A DNA stretch of 64,000 bases from positions 124,001-188,000 of the forward strand of contig NZ_CANMEH010000006.1 of the NCBI RefSeq assembly GCF_947496875.1, given 5' to 3'. Position 1 is the first letter of the stretch; each line of letters begins with the position of its first letter. The notes under the pieces are model-generated. The model was not told where the DNA came from. It saw only the letters and a list, made by a program, of their open reading frames with translations, and did no database searches. This DNA is from an uncultured Paracoccus sp. GTDB lineage: Bacteria; Pseudomonadota; Alphaproteobacteria; Rhodobacterales; Rhodobacteraceae. The translations under genes were made by a program, and so were the position numbers. Of the stretch, positions 34,131 to 42,132 are shown piece after piece.

Positions 34131-35530
34131 CCAACGCCCCGCCGGTCGTCAGTCCCGGGCAGATCGTCCGGTCCGGCCTGTGCATCGGCTGCGGTGTCTG
34201 CGTGGCCGACCAGCAGCAGGCCCGCATGGCCTGGGACCGGTTCGGCCAGTTGAAGCCGGACGGACCGGCTGACTGGCGCGACGCCCCGGATCCCCGGTTC
34301 TCCGCCATCTGCCCGTTTTCCCCTGCCGCCGCGGACGAGGACGAGATCGCCGCCGCCCGGCTGGCCGATGCGCCGCTGCACGACGACCGCATCGGCCGGC
34401 ATGTCAGCTGCCATGTGGGGGCGGTGGTCGAACCGCCGTTCCGGCCGGCCGGCAGCTCGGGCGGCATGGTCAGCTGGGTCGCCGCAGAACTGATGCGGCG
34501 CGGCGAGGTCGATGCCGTGCTGCACGTCCACCCGCGCCCGCAGCGAAAGGGGGCAAACGGGCCGTTCTTCGGCTACCGCATCGCCCGGACCGTGGACGAC
34601 CTGCTGGCGGGTGCCCGGTCCCGCTATCACCCCGTCCACCTCGCCGACGTGCTGGCCGAGGTGCGGCGCGTGCCGGGCCGGTATGCGGTGGTGGGCATTC
34701 CGTGCTTCATCAAGGCCGTGCATCTGGCCCGCGCGCAGGACCCGGTGCTGGCCGAGCGCATCGGCTTTACCCTCGGCCTGTTCTGCGGCCACATGAAGAG
34801 CGCGCGGTTCGTGACCAGCTTCGCCTGGCAGCTCGGCGCCGATCCGGACCGGGTGCAGGCCGTCGAATATCGGCGCAAGGACGAGGGCCGGCCGGCGAAC
34901 TGGTACACCGCCCACCTGACGCTGGATGGCGGCGAGACGGTGCAGCAGGACTGGTGGCATCTGGCCGATGGCGACTGGGGAGCCGGCTATTTCCAGAACA
35001 GCGCCTGCAACTGGTGCGACGACGTGGTGGCCGAGACGGCCGACATCAGCTTTGGCGATGCCTGGGTCGAGCCCTATTCGTCGGACGGCCGGGGCACGAA
35101 TGTCGTCGTCGTCCGCACGCCGCTGATGCGGGAGCTGGTGCAGCACGGGCTGGCGACCGGACGGCTGGAACTGTCCGAGGTGGATGCCGATTTCATCGTC
35201 GGGACCCAGGCCGCCGGGTTCCGGCAGCGGCGCGAGGGGCTGGCCTATCGCCTGACCTGGCGGCGCCGGGGTATCTGTCCGCGCAAGCGCGTGGTCGCCT
35301 CGGCTGCGGGGCTGTCCTGGCGCCGCAAGCTGGTCTATCGGCTGCGCGCCGCGATCAGCCGCGATTCACACCGGATGGCCGATCTCGCGCTGCGGGCCGG
35401 GCGACCGGGGATTTATCTGCGCTGGGCCTGGGCGGCGTATCGCCTGTACGAGGGCGCCGTCTACGGGCGCGGGCGCTGGGGAACGGTGTTCGACTACGCC
35501 GAACGGGTGTGGTGCAAATCCCGGTCGTGA
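34127..35530 (+). CDS. Coenzyme F420 hydrogenase/dehydrogenase beta-subunit (FrhB)-like iron-sulfur protein
   Basis: This 467-residue protein has an N-terminal ferredoxin-like segment with CIGCGVC near residue 22 and a further Cys-Pro (AICPF), one likely [4Fe-4S] site. The FrhB N- and C-domains follow: PAGSSGGMVSWVAAELM, VVGIPCFIKAVHLA, LGLFCGHMKSARFV, and CNWCDDVVAETADISFGDAW. The last is the usual second cysteine region. The C-terminal 130 residues are Arg-rich and hydrophobic. Family members in polysaccharide loci are commonly found beside WcaK-like genes, as here, but their reaction is not established. F420 itself is not expected in this group of bacteria. Confidence 0.84.
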   Translation: MTNAPPVVSPGQIVRSGLCIGCGVCVADQQQARMAWDRFGQLKPDGPADWRDAPDPRFSAICPFSPAAADEDEIAAARLADAPLHDDRIGRHVSCHVGAVVEPPFRPAGSSGGMVSWVAAELMRRGEVDAVLHVHPRPQRKGANGPFFGYRIARTVDDLLAGARSRYHPVHLADVLAEVRRVPGRYAVVGIPCFIKAVHLARAQDPVLAERIGFTLGLFCGHMKSARFVTSFAWQLGADPDRVQAVEYRRKDEGRPANWYTAHLTLDGGETVQQDWWHLADGDWGAGYFQNSACNWCDDVVAETADISFGDAWVEPYSSDGRGTNVVVVRTPLMRELVQHGLATGRLELSEVDADFIVGTQAAGFRQRREGLAYRLTWRRRGICPRKRVVASAAGLSWRRKLVYRLRAAISRDSHRMADLALRAGRPGIYLRWAWAAYRLYEGAVYGRGRWGTVFDYAERVWCKSRS

Positions 35531-35659
35531 GGGTGCTCAGCCGAGCCGCCCCCGGCGCTTTTCGACAGGCCCTGATGCGGATGGGCGGGACGGGCTTCTC
35601 CTTGTGGAAGGACTCGGGCGACGTGGCTTGTTCCCGATCCGGCGCGCGACCCGGTTATT

Positions 35660-36592
35660 TCAATGCGGACGCGTCCACAGCCCGTCACGCGCGACATCCA
35701 TCTGAACGGCCCTGCGGCTGCGCAGCGCATCGCCCTTGGCCGCCGTGATTAGTGCCAGCTTGGTGGGTAGGGTCGTGCCGATGCGGCGGCGATAGGCCTC
35801 GGGTCCGCCGGACCGGATCCGCAGGCCGATCGCCCGATAGATCCGAAGCGCGGCGGCGATCGACCAGGCGGCCCGGTAGGGCAGGGCTGCCAGCCCGATC
35901 CGGGCCGACGCGTAATAGGGTTCGGCCATGTCCAGCAGACGCAGCGTTGCCGCATGGACCGCCGCCGGCGGGGTCGCGGCGCGGGGGTCCGGAACCGCGC
36001 CGTCCAGCCATTCGCCGGGCAGGTAGACCCGGCCCATCCGGGCATCGTCCATGACGTCCCGGGCGATGTTCGTCATCTGGAACGCCAGCCCCAGATCGCA
36101 GGCCCGGTCCAGCACCGCATCGTCGCGCACACCCATCACTCGCGCCATCATCACCCCCACGACGCCTGCCACATGGTAGCAGTAGCGAAGCGTGTCCTCG
36201 GCCGTGGCATAGCGGCGCCCGGCCACATCCATGGCGAACCCGTCGATCAGGTCCAGCGGCCAGCGGTCGGGAAAGTCGTGCCGGCGCGCGACGTGGCGCA
36301 GCGCCTGGAACGGGGCAGGGACAGGACCATCGCCGTGCAGCGCGCGCAGGGTGTCGGCCCGCAGCGCCTGCAACCGCTCGGCCGCGTCTGGCGGCGTCAG
36401 CCCGGCGCCCCCCATATCCTGACCGTCAATCACGTCGTCGGCGTAGCGGCACCAGGCGTACAGCATGACCGTGTCCTGCCGCATCGCCGCCGGCATCAGC
36501 AGCGAGGCGGCGGCAAAGCTCTTTGATCCCTTGCGGATCACCTCGCCGCTGTCGCGGGCCAGTCGATGATCGGTCGCCGGTGCCGCGGTCAC
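35660..36592 (-). CDS. crtB: Phytoene synthase
   Basis: This enzyme condenses two geranylgeranyl diphosphates to 15-cis-phytoene. It has 310 residues, close to other Paracoccus-type CrtB proteins. Visible are SKSFAAASLLMP near the N-terminus, the first aspartate motif in WCRYADDVID, and the second in NIARDVMDDARMGRVYLP, both of which bind Mg2+-diphosphate. The start is GTG at 36592, overlapping the crtZ stop by 4 bases; a longer ATG frame to 36619 reads into crtZ. It is the last gene of crtW-crtZ-crtB and is separated from crtI, usually its neighbour, by the photolyase gene. Confidence 0.93.
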   Translation of the reverse strand: MTAAPATDHRLARDSGEVIRKGSKSFAAASLLMPAAMRQDTVMLYAWCRYADDVIDGQDMGGAGLTPPDAAERLQALRADTLRALHGDGPVPAPFQALRHVARRHDFPDRWPLDLIDGFAMDVAGRRYATAEDTLRYCYHVAGVVGVMMARVMGVRDDAVLDRACDLGLAFQMTNIARDVMDDARMGRVYLPGEWLDGAVPDPRAATPPAAVHAATLRLLDMAEPYYASARIGLAALPYRAAWSIAAALRIYRAIGLRIRSGGPEAYRRRIGTTLPTKLALITAAKGDALRSRRAVQMDVARDGLWTRPH

Positions 36593-37119
36593 ACCTGATC
36601 CTGCCGGTCGGGGTTCCACGCGTCGGGGTGGGCCGAGGCGCGCTTTGCCAGCACGCCCGAGCGTCTCAGGCGGTCCTTCAGCCCGTCCACCTTGGGGGCG
36701 TACAGGAACCCGAAGGACACGCAGTCCTCGCGCCCCTCGACCGCGTGATGCAGCCGGTGTGCCTGGTACAGGCGCCGCAGATAGCCCCGCCTGGGGACAT
36801 GCCGGAACGGCCAGCGCTGGTGGACCAGCCCGTCATGAACAAAGAAATACAGCAGCCCGTAGACCAGCATGCCCATCGCCACCCACCACAGCGGCGCCCA
36901 CCAGGCCGATCCGACGATGAACAGCAGGATCGACAGCCCGGCAAACACGATCGCGTACAGGTCGTTCTTTTCGAACGGGCCGTGCGTCACCTCGTGGTGG
37001 GACGCGTGCCAGCCCCAGCCGAGCGGGCCGTGCATGACCCAGCGATGCACCGCATAGGCGACGAATTCCATCACGGCAACAGTCGCAACGATGATGAAGA
37101 TGGGGGCAAGCACGCTCAT
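36589..37119 (-). CDS. crtZ: Beta-carotene hydroxylase
   Basis: This membrane di-iron hydroxylase adds the 3 and 3' hydroxyls to beta-ionone rings, giving zeaxanthin or, with CrtW, astaxanthin. It has 176 residues. The histidine clusters of the fatty-acid hydroxylase superfamily are all visible: AVHRWVMHG, WHASHHEVTHGPFEKND, FVHDGLVHQRWPFRH and HRLHHAVEGRED. Hydrophobic segments lie at residues 4-20 and 53-95. I chose the ATG at 37119 (MSVLAPIF), which overlaps crtW's stop by 4 bases (ATGA). A longer in-frame start lies inside crtW. Confidence 0.95.
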   Translation of the reverse strand: MSVLAPIFIIVATVAVMEFVAYAVHRWVMHGPLGWGWHASHHEVTHGPFEKNDLYAIVFAGLSILLFIVGSAWWAPLWWVAMGMLVYGLLYFFVHDGLVHQRWPFRHVPRRGYLRRLYQAHRLHHAVEGREDCVSFGFLYAPKVDGLKDRLRRSGVLAKRASAHPDAWNPDRQDQV

Positions 37120-37862
37120 CCCGCGCTCCGCTGCAGCCGTGTCCGCGGCAGCCGCCACCAGGGCACGGTGGGGTACAGGTGATGTTCGTGATGATACCCG
37201 CCGAAATGATAGCAGCTGAGCAGCGAGGCCAGATCGTTCATCCGCGGCGAACGGGCATTGTGCCGGTCCGGAAACGGGGTGTCGTCCCGGCGGTGCGGCA
37301 TCCAGGTGCCGAAAACAAACAGCTGGACCGAGGCAAGGATGGAGGGGAGCGCCCAGAACAGCACATAGGGCCAGCGATCCCCCAGGATCAGCGCGTAGAG
37401 TACCGTCGCGCTGCCCAGCAGCCAGAATTCGCGCCAGCCGAAGTACTGCCGCACGAACGCGACGTACCAGCGGACCGGGCCGCCCGGCGCGAAATCGGGG
37501 TCGTCGTCGGACCCGGGCGACCGGTGGTGGCGCATGTGCTGGACGATCATGCGCCGGAACGAGAATCCGGCATAGAGCGCCAGGGTCAGCGTGCCGATCG
37601 CGGCGTTCAGCCGCGGTCGCCCGGGCGCCACCGCGCCATGCATCGCGTCATGCGCGATGATGAACAGGCCGACCGACAGCCATGTCAGTGCGACAAATAT
37701 GAACGCGGCCAGGATCGGGTGCGCGGGGGCATCCAGATGCCAGACCGCACCGACATGCAGGACAAGCCAGGCGAGCACGATCAGCAGCGATGTCCCCAGC
37801 CCGATCAGGGTCTGGCGCTGGCGGGACAGGGCGGGAACGGGGACGGACACGGGGGCAGTCAC
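37116..37862 (-). CDS. crtW: Beta-carotene ketolase
   Basis: This membrane di-iron oxygenase introduces the 4 and 4' keto groups (canthaxanthin, astaxanthin). It has 248 residues, close to Paracoccus CrtW (about 242). It contains FIIAHDAMHGAVAPGRPR, the HMRHHRSPGSDDDPDF box and FGGYHHEHHLYPTVPWWRLP, the family's three histidine boxes. The start is GTG at 37862 with GGAGAG upstream. A longer open frame on this strand runs back through the photolyase gene and is rejected. It is the first gene of crtW-crtZ-crtB and is divergent from the photolyase, sharing a 90-bp regulatory gap. Confidence 0.95.
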   Translation of the reverse strand: MTAPVSVPVPALSRQRQTLIGLGTSLLIVLAWLVLHVGAVWHLDAPAHPILAAFIFVALTWLSVGLFIIAHDAMHGAVAPGRPRLNAAIGTLTLALYAGFSFRRMIVQHMRHHRSPGSDDDPDFAPGGPVRWYVAFVRQYFGWREFWLLGSATVLYALILGDRWPYVLFWALPSILASVQLFVFGTWMPHRRDDTPFPDRHNARSPRMNDLASLLSCYHFGGYHHEHHLYPTVPWWRLPRTRLQRSAG

Positions 37863-37894
37863 GACAACTCTCCGCCGGTGGCGCTGGCTGTCCC

Positions 37895-37923
37895 TATCTA
37901 GGGCGCGCGCGGCGTTCCGGCAA
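37895..37923 (-). promoter_or_regulatory. Candidate promoter of crtW-crtZ-crtB
   Basis: On the minus strand TTGCCG (37923-37918), preceded by C as in alphaproteobacterial CTTG elements, is followed after 17 bases by TAGATA (37900-37895). The -10 lies inside a 12-bp palindrome CCCTATCTAGGG (37892-37903). The predicted leader would be about 26 bases and would contain the GGAGAG ribosome site of crtW. Confidence 0.42.
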
Positions 37924-37939
37924 GGCGGTGCAACCTTCC

Positions 37940-37944
37940 GGAGG
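37940..37944 (+). promoter_or_regulatory. Ribosome site deciding the photolyase start
   Basis: A perfect GGAGG lies 8 bases before the TTG at 37953. The later in-frame GTG codons at 37980 and 37989 have no comparable site, although 37989 lies closer to the first conserved residues. Confidence 0.5.
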
Positions 37945-37952
37945 CTGGCAGG

Positions 37953-39428
37953 TTGGCAGGGGACGACGGCGGAACGGGGGTGGCCAGGGTGACGACGATC
38001 TGCTGGTTCCGACGCGATCTGCGTCTGACCGACAACCTGGCCCTGACCGCGGCGGCGGAACGCGGGCCGGTGCTCGCGCTGTTCGTGGTGGACGAGGTGC
38101 TGACGGCTCAGGGTGCGGCAACCCGCTGGCGGCTGGGCCGGTCGCTGGCGGCGCTTGCCGGCGAGCTTGGCGCGCGCGGCGGCGGCTTGACGATCCGCCA
38201 CGGACCGGCGGCCGAGACCGTGGCCCGGGTCGCGGCGGACCACGGCGCGGACGAGGTTCACGCAACCGACTGGCCCGAGCCGTCGCGCCATGCCGCCGAT
38301 CACCGGGTGGCAGACCTGTTGGCACGGGACGGCCGCCGGCTGGTTCTGCATGCCGGTCACACGCTGGTGCCGCCGCACCGGATCCGCACCGGATCGGGCG
38401 GCGTCTACAAGGTCTATACTCCCTTTGCCCGCGCCATCCGCGCGCACGGGGTGCCCGACGCCGTGCCGGTGCCGCCCGGACTGAAGCTGGTGGCGCACCC
38501 GGCCGATGCGGTGCCCGATCTCGCCCCGGACATGAACCGCGGCGCGGCGGTGCTGGATCGGCACGCCGGCCCGACGGGCGAGGCCGCGGCGCTTGACCGG
38601 CTGAACGCATTCCTGCCCGCTGCTGGAGGCTATCATCAGGACCGGGACCGTCCGGACCGGCCCGGTGCCACGTCGGAACTGTCCGAGGCGCTGGCCGTGG
38701 GCGAGATCTCGCCCTGCACCATCTGGGCAGCCGCCCGGCGGCACCTGGACGACCCCGCGCTGTCGGCGCCCGCGGAAAAGTTCATGGCAGAGGTGATCTG
38801 GCGTGATTTCGCCTGGCATCTGCTGGCCGCCTATCCGACCTTGCCGACCCACGCGTGGCGGCCCGCGTTCGCCGCCTTTCCGTACCGCCGCGACGCGCAT
38901 GACGAAGCCGCTTGGACGCGCGCGGTCACGGGCGAACCGCTGGTCGATGCGGGGCTGCGCGAGATGTTCGTGACCGGCCGCATGCACAACCGTGTGCGGA
39001 TGGCGGTGGCCAGCTATCTCGTCAAGCACCTGCTGATCGACTGGCGGGTCGGGCTGGCCTGGTTCGCCGACACGCTGACCGACTGGGACCCGGCCTCGAA
39101 CGCGATGAACTGGCAGTGGGTCGCGGGCAGCGGCCCGGATGCCGCCCCGTTCTTTCGCATCTTCAACCCCGCCACGCAGGCCGCGCGGTTCGACCCGGAC
39201 GGCACCTATCGCCGCCGCTGGCTGTGGGACTGGCAAGGCAGCACCTCACCCGACGCAGGAGACTATTTCGAGGCGGTGCCGCGGTCTTGGGGGCTGGATC
39301 CGGACTATCCCTATCCGCCGCCGCCGGTGGTGGACCTCAAGGCCGGACGGGCCCGCGCGTTGGCGGCGTTGGCGCGGATGAAGCGGGCCCAGACCGACCC
39401 GGACAGTGCCGCCGGCGCGCCCCCATAG
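37953..39428 (+). CDS. phrB: Cryptochrome/deoxyribodipyrimidine photolyase family protein
   Basis: This is a blue-light FAD enzyme that splits cyclobutane pyrimidine dimers. It has 491 residues from the TTG at 37953 (479 if GTG at 37989 is used). The N-terminal antenna domain begins TTICWFRRDLRLTDNLALTAAA. The C-terminal FAD domain shows FMAEVIWRDFAWHLLAAYP, FVTGRMHNRVRMAVASYLVKHLLIDWRVGLAWF and WQWVAGSGPDAAPFFRIFNP, the typical class I photolyase signatures including the NxxxWQWxAG box. All FAD-contact segments are present. The gene lies between the two carotenoid operons on the opposite strand, divergent from crtW and convergent with crtI, which suggests joint light-stress control. Confidence 0.92.
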   Translation: MAGDDGGTGVARVTTICWFRRDLRLTDNLALTAAAERGPVLALFVVDEVLTAQGAATRWRLGRSLAALAGELGARGGGLTIRHGPAAETVARVAADHGADEVHATDWPEPSRHAADHRVADLLARDGRRLVLHAGHTLVPPHRIRTGSGGVYKVYTPFARAIRAHGVPDAVPVPPGLKLVAHPADAVPDLAPDMNRGAAVLDRHAGPTGEAAALDRLNAFLPAAGGYHQDRDRPDRPGATSELSEALAVGEISPCTIWAAARRHLDDPALSAPAEKFMAEVIWRDFAWHLLAAYPTLPTHAWRPAFAAFPYRRDAHDEAAWTRAVTGEPLVDAGLREMFVTGRMHNRVRMAVASYLVKHLLIDWRVGLAWFADTLTDWDPASNAMNWQWVAGSGPDAAPFFRIFNPATQAARFDPDGTYRRRWLWDWQGSTSPDAGDYFEAVPRSWGLDPDYPYPPPPVVDLKAGRARALAALARMKRAQTDPDSAAGAPP

Positions 39429-39448
39429 CCGCCGCGGGCAGCGCCATC

Positions 39449-40948
39449 TCAGCGACCGGCGTCGGCCAGCATCAGCCCCGCCGTGGCCTTGGCCGATCCG
39501 ACCACGCCCGGGATCCCTGCGCCCGGATGGGTGCCGGCGCCCACGATATAGACGTTGCGGATCCGGTCGTCGCGGTTGTGCGGCCGGAACCACGCCGATT
39601 GCGTCAGGATCGGCTCGACCGAAAAGGCACTGCCGTGGTGGGCGTTCAGTTGCGACGCGAAATCGGCCGGGGTGAACACGAACCGGGTGGTCAGGGACCG
39701 GCGCAGGTTCGGGATCAGCCGTTCCTCCAGCGTGGCCAGGATGCGGTCGGCGTAACGCTCGCCCTCGGCCGCCCAGTCGACCGCGGCGCGGCCCAGATGC
39801 GGGACCGGCGCCAGGACGTAATGCGTCGACATGCCGGGCGGCGCCATGTCGGGATCGGTCACCGAGGGCGAATGGAGGTACAGGGAATAATCCGGCGGAA
39901 GGGCGGGGCCGCGGAAGATCTCGTTGACCAGCTCGCGATAACGCGGACCGAACAGGACCATGTGGTGGGCCAGCCCGTCGGGCAGGTGATCCAGACCGAA
40001 ATGGCAGACGAACAGTGACATGGACCAGCGCTTGCGGCCCAGGCTGCGGGCCATGCGCTGGCCGCGCTCGGTCCCGCCCAGCAGGTCGCGGTAATGGTGC
40101 ATCACGTCGGCGTTTGAGGCGACCCGGTCGCAGGCGATGTGCCGTCCGTCGGCCAGCGTCACCCCGGTCGCGCGATCGGCCGCGACCTCGACCCGGGCGA
40201 CCTTGGCGTTCAGTTCCAGATGGCCGCCCAGCCGCTGGAAATGCCGGGCCATGCCCGCGACCAGCGCGTTGGTGCCGCCCTTGGCGAACCACACGCCGCC
40301 CTTGCGTTCCAGGGCATGGATCAGCAGGTAGATCGAGCTGGTCGAGAACGGGTTGCCGCCGACCAGCAGCGAATGAAAGCTGAAGGCCTGCCGCAGCTTG
40401 GGGTGGCGGATGAAGCGCGACACGACCGCATAGACGGAGCGATAGGCCTGCAGCCTGACCAGCTGCGGCGCCACCCGCATCATGTCCGAGATCGACAGGA
40501 ACGGCACCGTGCCCAGCTTGTCATACCCTTCGGCCATCACCTCGCGCGAATAGGCCAGAAAGCGGCGATACCCCTCGACATCCTCGGGGCTGATGGCCCG
40601 GATCGCCGCCTCGATCTGCGCCTGGTCGTCGGCGTATTCGAAGGTGCTGCCGTCGGGAAAGACCAGCCGGTAATAGGGCTCGACCGGCAGCAGGGTCACG
40701 TCAGCCTGCATCCGGTGGCCCGAGACGGACCACAACTGCTCCAATGCGTCCGGGTCGGTGATCACGGTCGGGCCCGCGTCGAAGACATGGCCCTGACGGT
40801 GCCAGACATAGGCGCGGCCGCCGGGCTTGTCCCGCGCCTCGATCAGGACGACGCGCTGTCCGGCCGCCTGCAGGCGGATGGACAGCGCCAGCCCGCCCAT
40901 ACCGGCGCCGATCACAACTGCGTCGCATCGGTCCGGCATGGGCATCAT
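39449..40948 (-). CDS. crtI: Phytoene desaturase
   Basis: This FAD-dependent desaturase converts phytoene to lycopene in four steps. It has 499 residues, normal length. The N-terminal FAD motif is VVIGAGMGGLALSIRLQAAG with the acidic residue in VVLIEARDKPGGRAYV. The bacterial CrtI signature near the C-terminus reads VYIVGAGTHPGAGIPGVVGSA. GHVFDAGPTVITDP near residue 55 is also typical. I chose the first of two adjacent ATG codons (40948) because it overlaps crtY's stop by 4 bases. It is the last gene of crtE-crtX-crtY-crtI and ends 20 bases from the convergent photolyase gene. Confidence 0.95.
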   Translation of the reverse strand: MMPMPDRCDAVVIGAGMGGLALSIRLQAAGQRVVLIEARDKPGGRAYVWHRQGHVFDAGPTVITDPDALEQLWSVSGHRMQADVTLLPVEPYYRLVFPDGSTFEYADDQAQIEAAIRAISPEDVEGYRRFLAYSREVMAEGYDKLGTVPFLSISDMMRVAPQLVRLQAYRSVYAVVSRFIRHPKLRQAFSFHSLLVGGNPFSTSSIYLLIHALERKGGVWFAKGGTNALVAGMARHFQRLGGHLELNAKVARVEVAADRATGVTLADGRHIACDRVASNADVMHHYRDLLGGTERGQRMARSLGRKRWSMSLFVCHFGLDHLPDGLAHHMVLFGPRYRELVNEIFRGPALPPDYSLYLHSPSVTDPDMAPPGMSTHYVLAPVPHLGRAAVDWAAEGERYADRILATLEERLIPNLRRSLTTRFVFTPADFASQLNAHHGSAFSVEPILTQSAWFRPHNRDDRIRNVYIVGAGTHPGAGIPGVVGSAKATAGLMLADAGR

Positions 40949-42132
40949 CGGGCACGCTCCTGTCGCAAGGCGGTCAGCATCGGTTCTTCGCGCAGGCACG
41001 GCAAGGCGGCGCGGATCGGGATCGGGGGCTTGCCCACCAGAATACGAGCCTGGTCGGCGACGGTCAGGTTGCCGGCGTAGAAGCGTTCGATCAGCGGTTC
41101 GGGCAGGCGGTAGAACCGTTCCAGCACGGCCCGCCGCGCATCCGGCGCGGCCCCCTTGAACAGCATCCGGCTGAGTAGCCGCAGGAAGCGCTGCCGCCGC
41201 GCCATGTCCAAGGCCAGTTCGCGCACGGCGGCAAGGACGGTAGCGCTGTCGCCCGGGGTCGCGGCCACCAGATCCGCCACAAGCGCGGCTAGGGGCAGCG
41301 AATAGCCGGTCACCGGGTGGAACAGCGCGGCCCGCATCCCCACCGGAACCGCGCCGCCCGCCGCGTCGCGCCAGAACGCGGCCGAATCGAAGGCCATGGC
41401 GATCGGCAGCACCCCGCGTTCGCGCCGCCGCGTGGTCCCGGACCAGCCCTGCGCCGCGGCATAGGCGGCGATGCCGTCGTCGAAATCCGATTCGTCCAGC
41501 CGAGGTCCATCGGCATAGCGGGTATCCTCGATCAGGATGCGCTGGGGACCGAAGGGCAGCGTGTAGACAAACCGATAGCCGTCGCGCTGGTCGACCGTGG
41601 CATCCATGATGATCGGACGCTGGCGGCCGTGGGGCTGTTCCGTGTCCAGTTCCACCCCCACGAATTTCTGCCAGCCCAGAACAAGATAGCGGCGCGGGAT
41701 CACGCCGGTGGCGTCGATCACGCAGGGGGCAGTCAGCCGTTCGCCGGTGGCAAGCTGCACATGGTCCGCGGTGATCCGCACGGCGCGGCGGGCGTGAACC
41801 GTCGCGCCCGCTGCCACGGCATCGCGCAGCGACCGGCTGGTCAGGCTGGCATAGCCGGTGTCGAGGTCGCGGCGATAGCCGGGGAACCGGACCTCCTGCC
41901 CCTGCCAGCGATGGGCCACCGCGGGCGCGATCCAGCGCTGGGCGGGTTCCGACAGGTCCGTGTCATGGAACGACCAGGTGTGGCTGTCGGCGGGATCGGC
42001 CGGGGCGATGATCATCACCCGCCGGCCGGGGTCGCGCGCCGCGACGGCCAGCGCGATCAACCCGCTCGCCAGCCCGCCGCCGACGATCAGCAGATCGGCG
42101 TCCTGCCCTGAACTGGGGGCCGTCCGGGTCAT
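40945..42132 (-). CDS. crtY: Lycopene beta-cyclase
   Basis: This enzyme cyclises both ends of lycopene to beta-carotene using bound reduced FAD. It has 395 residues. It has the N-terminal dinucleotide motif LLIVGGGLASGLIALAV, HTWSFHDTDL, VIDATGVIP, LGWQKFVGVELDTEQPHG with the region around the cyclase PYDDLF/FVYxLPF elements (here FVYTLPFGP), EDTRYADGP, and HPVTGYSLP near the C-terminus. The ATG at 42132 overlaps the crtX stop by 4 bases. The longer open frame beyond it is read through crtX and rejected. Confidence 0.94.
   Translation of the reverse strand: MTRTAPSSGQDADLLIVGGGLASGLIALAVAARDPGRRVMIIAPADPADSHTWSFHDTDLSEPAQRWIAPAVAHRWQGQEVRFPGYRRDLDTGYASLTSRSLRDAVAAGATVHARRAVRITADHVQLATGERLTAPCVIDATGVIPRRYLVLGWQKFVGVELDTEQPHGRQRPIIMDATVDQRDGYRFVYTLPFGPQRILIEDTRYADGPRLDESDFDDGIAAYAAAQGWSGTTRRRERGVLPIAMAFDSAAFWRDAAGGAVPVGMRAALFHPVTGYSLPLAALVADLVAATPGDSATVLAAVRELALDMARRQRFLRLLSRMLFKGAAPDARRAVLERFYRLPEPLIERFYAGNLTVADQARILVGKPPIPIRAALPCLREEPMLTALRQERAR

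Noticed and set aside
37863-39236. Possible N-terminal extension of crtW by about 450 codons
   Set aside because: The frame is open through the whole photolyase gene on the other strand, but CrtW proteins are about 242 residues, and a GTG with a good ribosome site lies exactly at the expected start.
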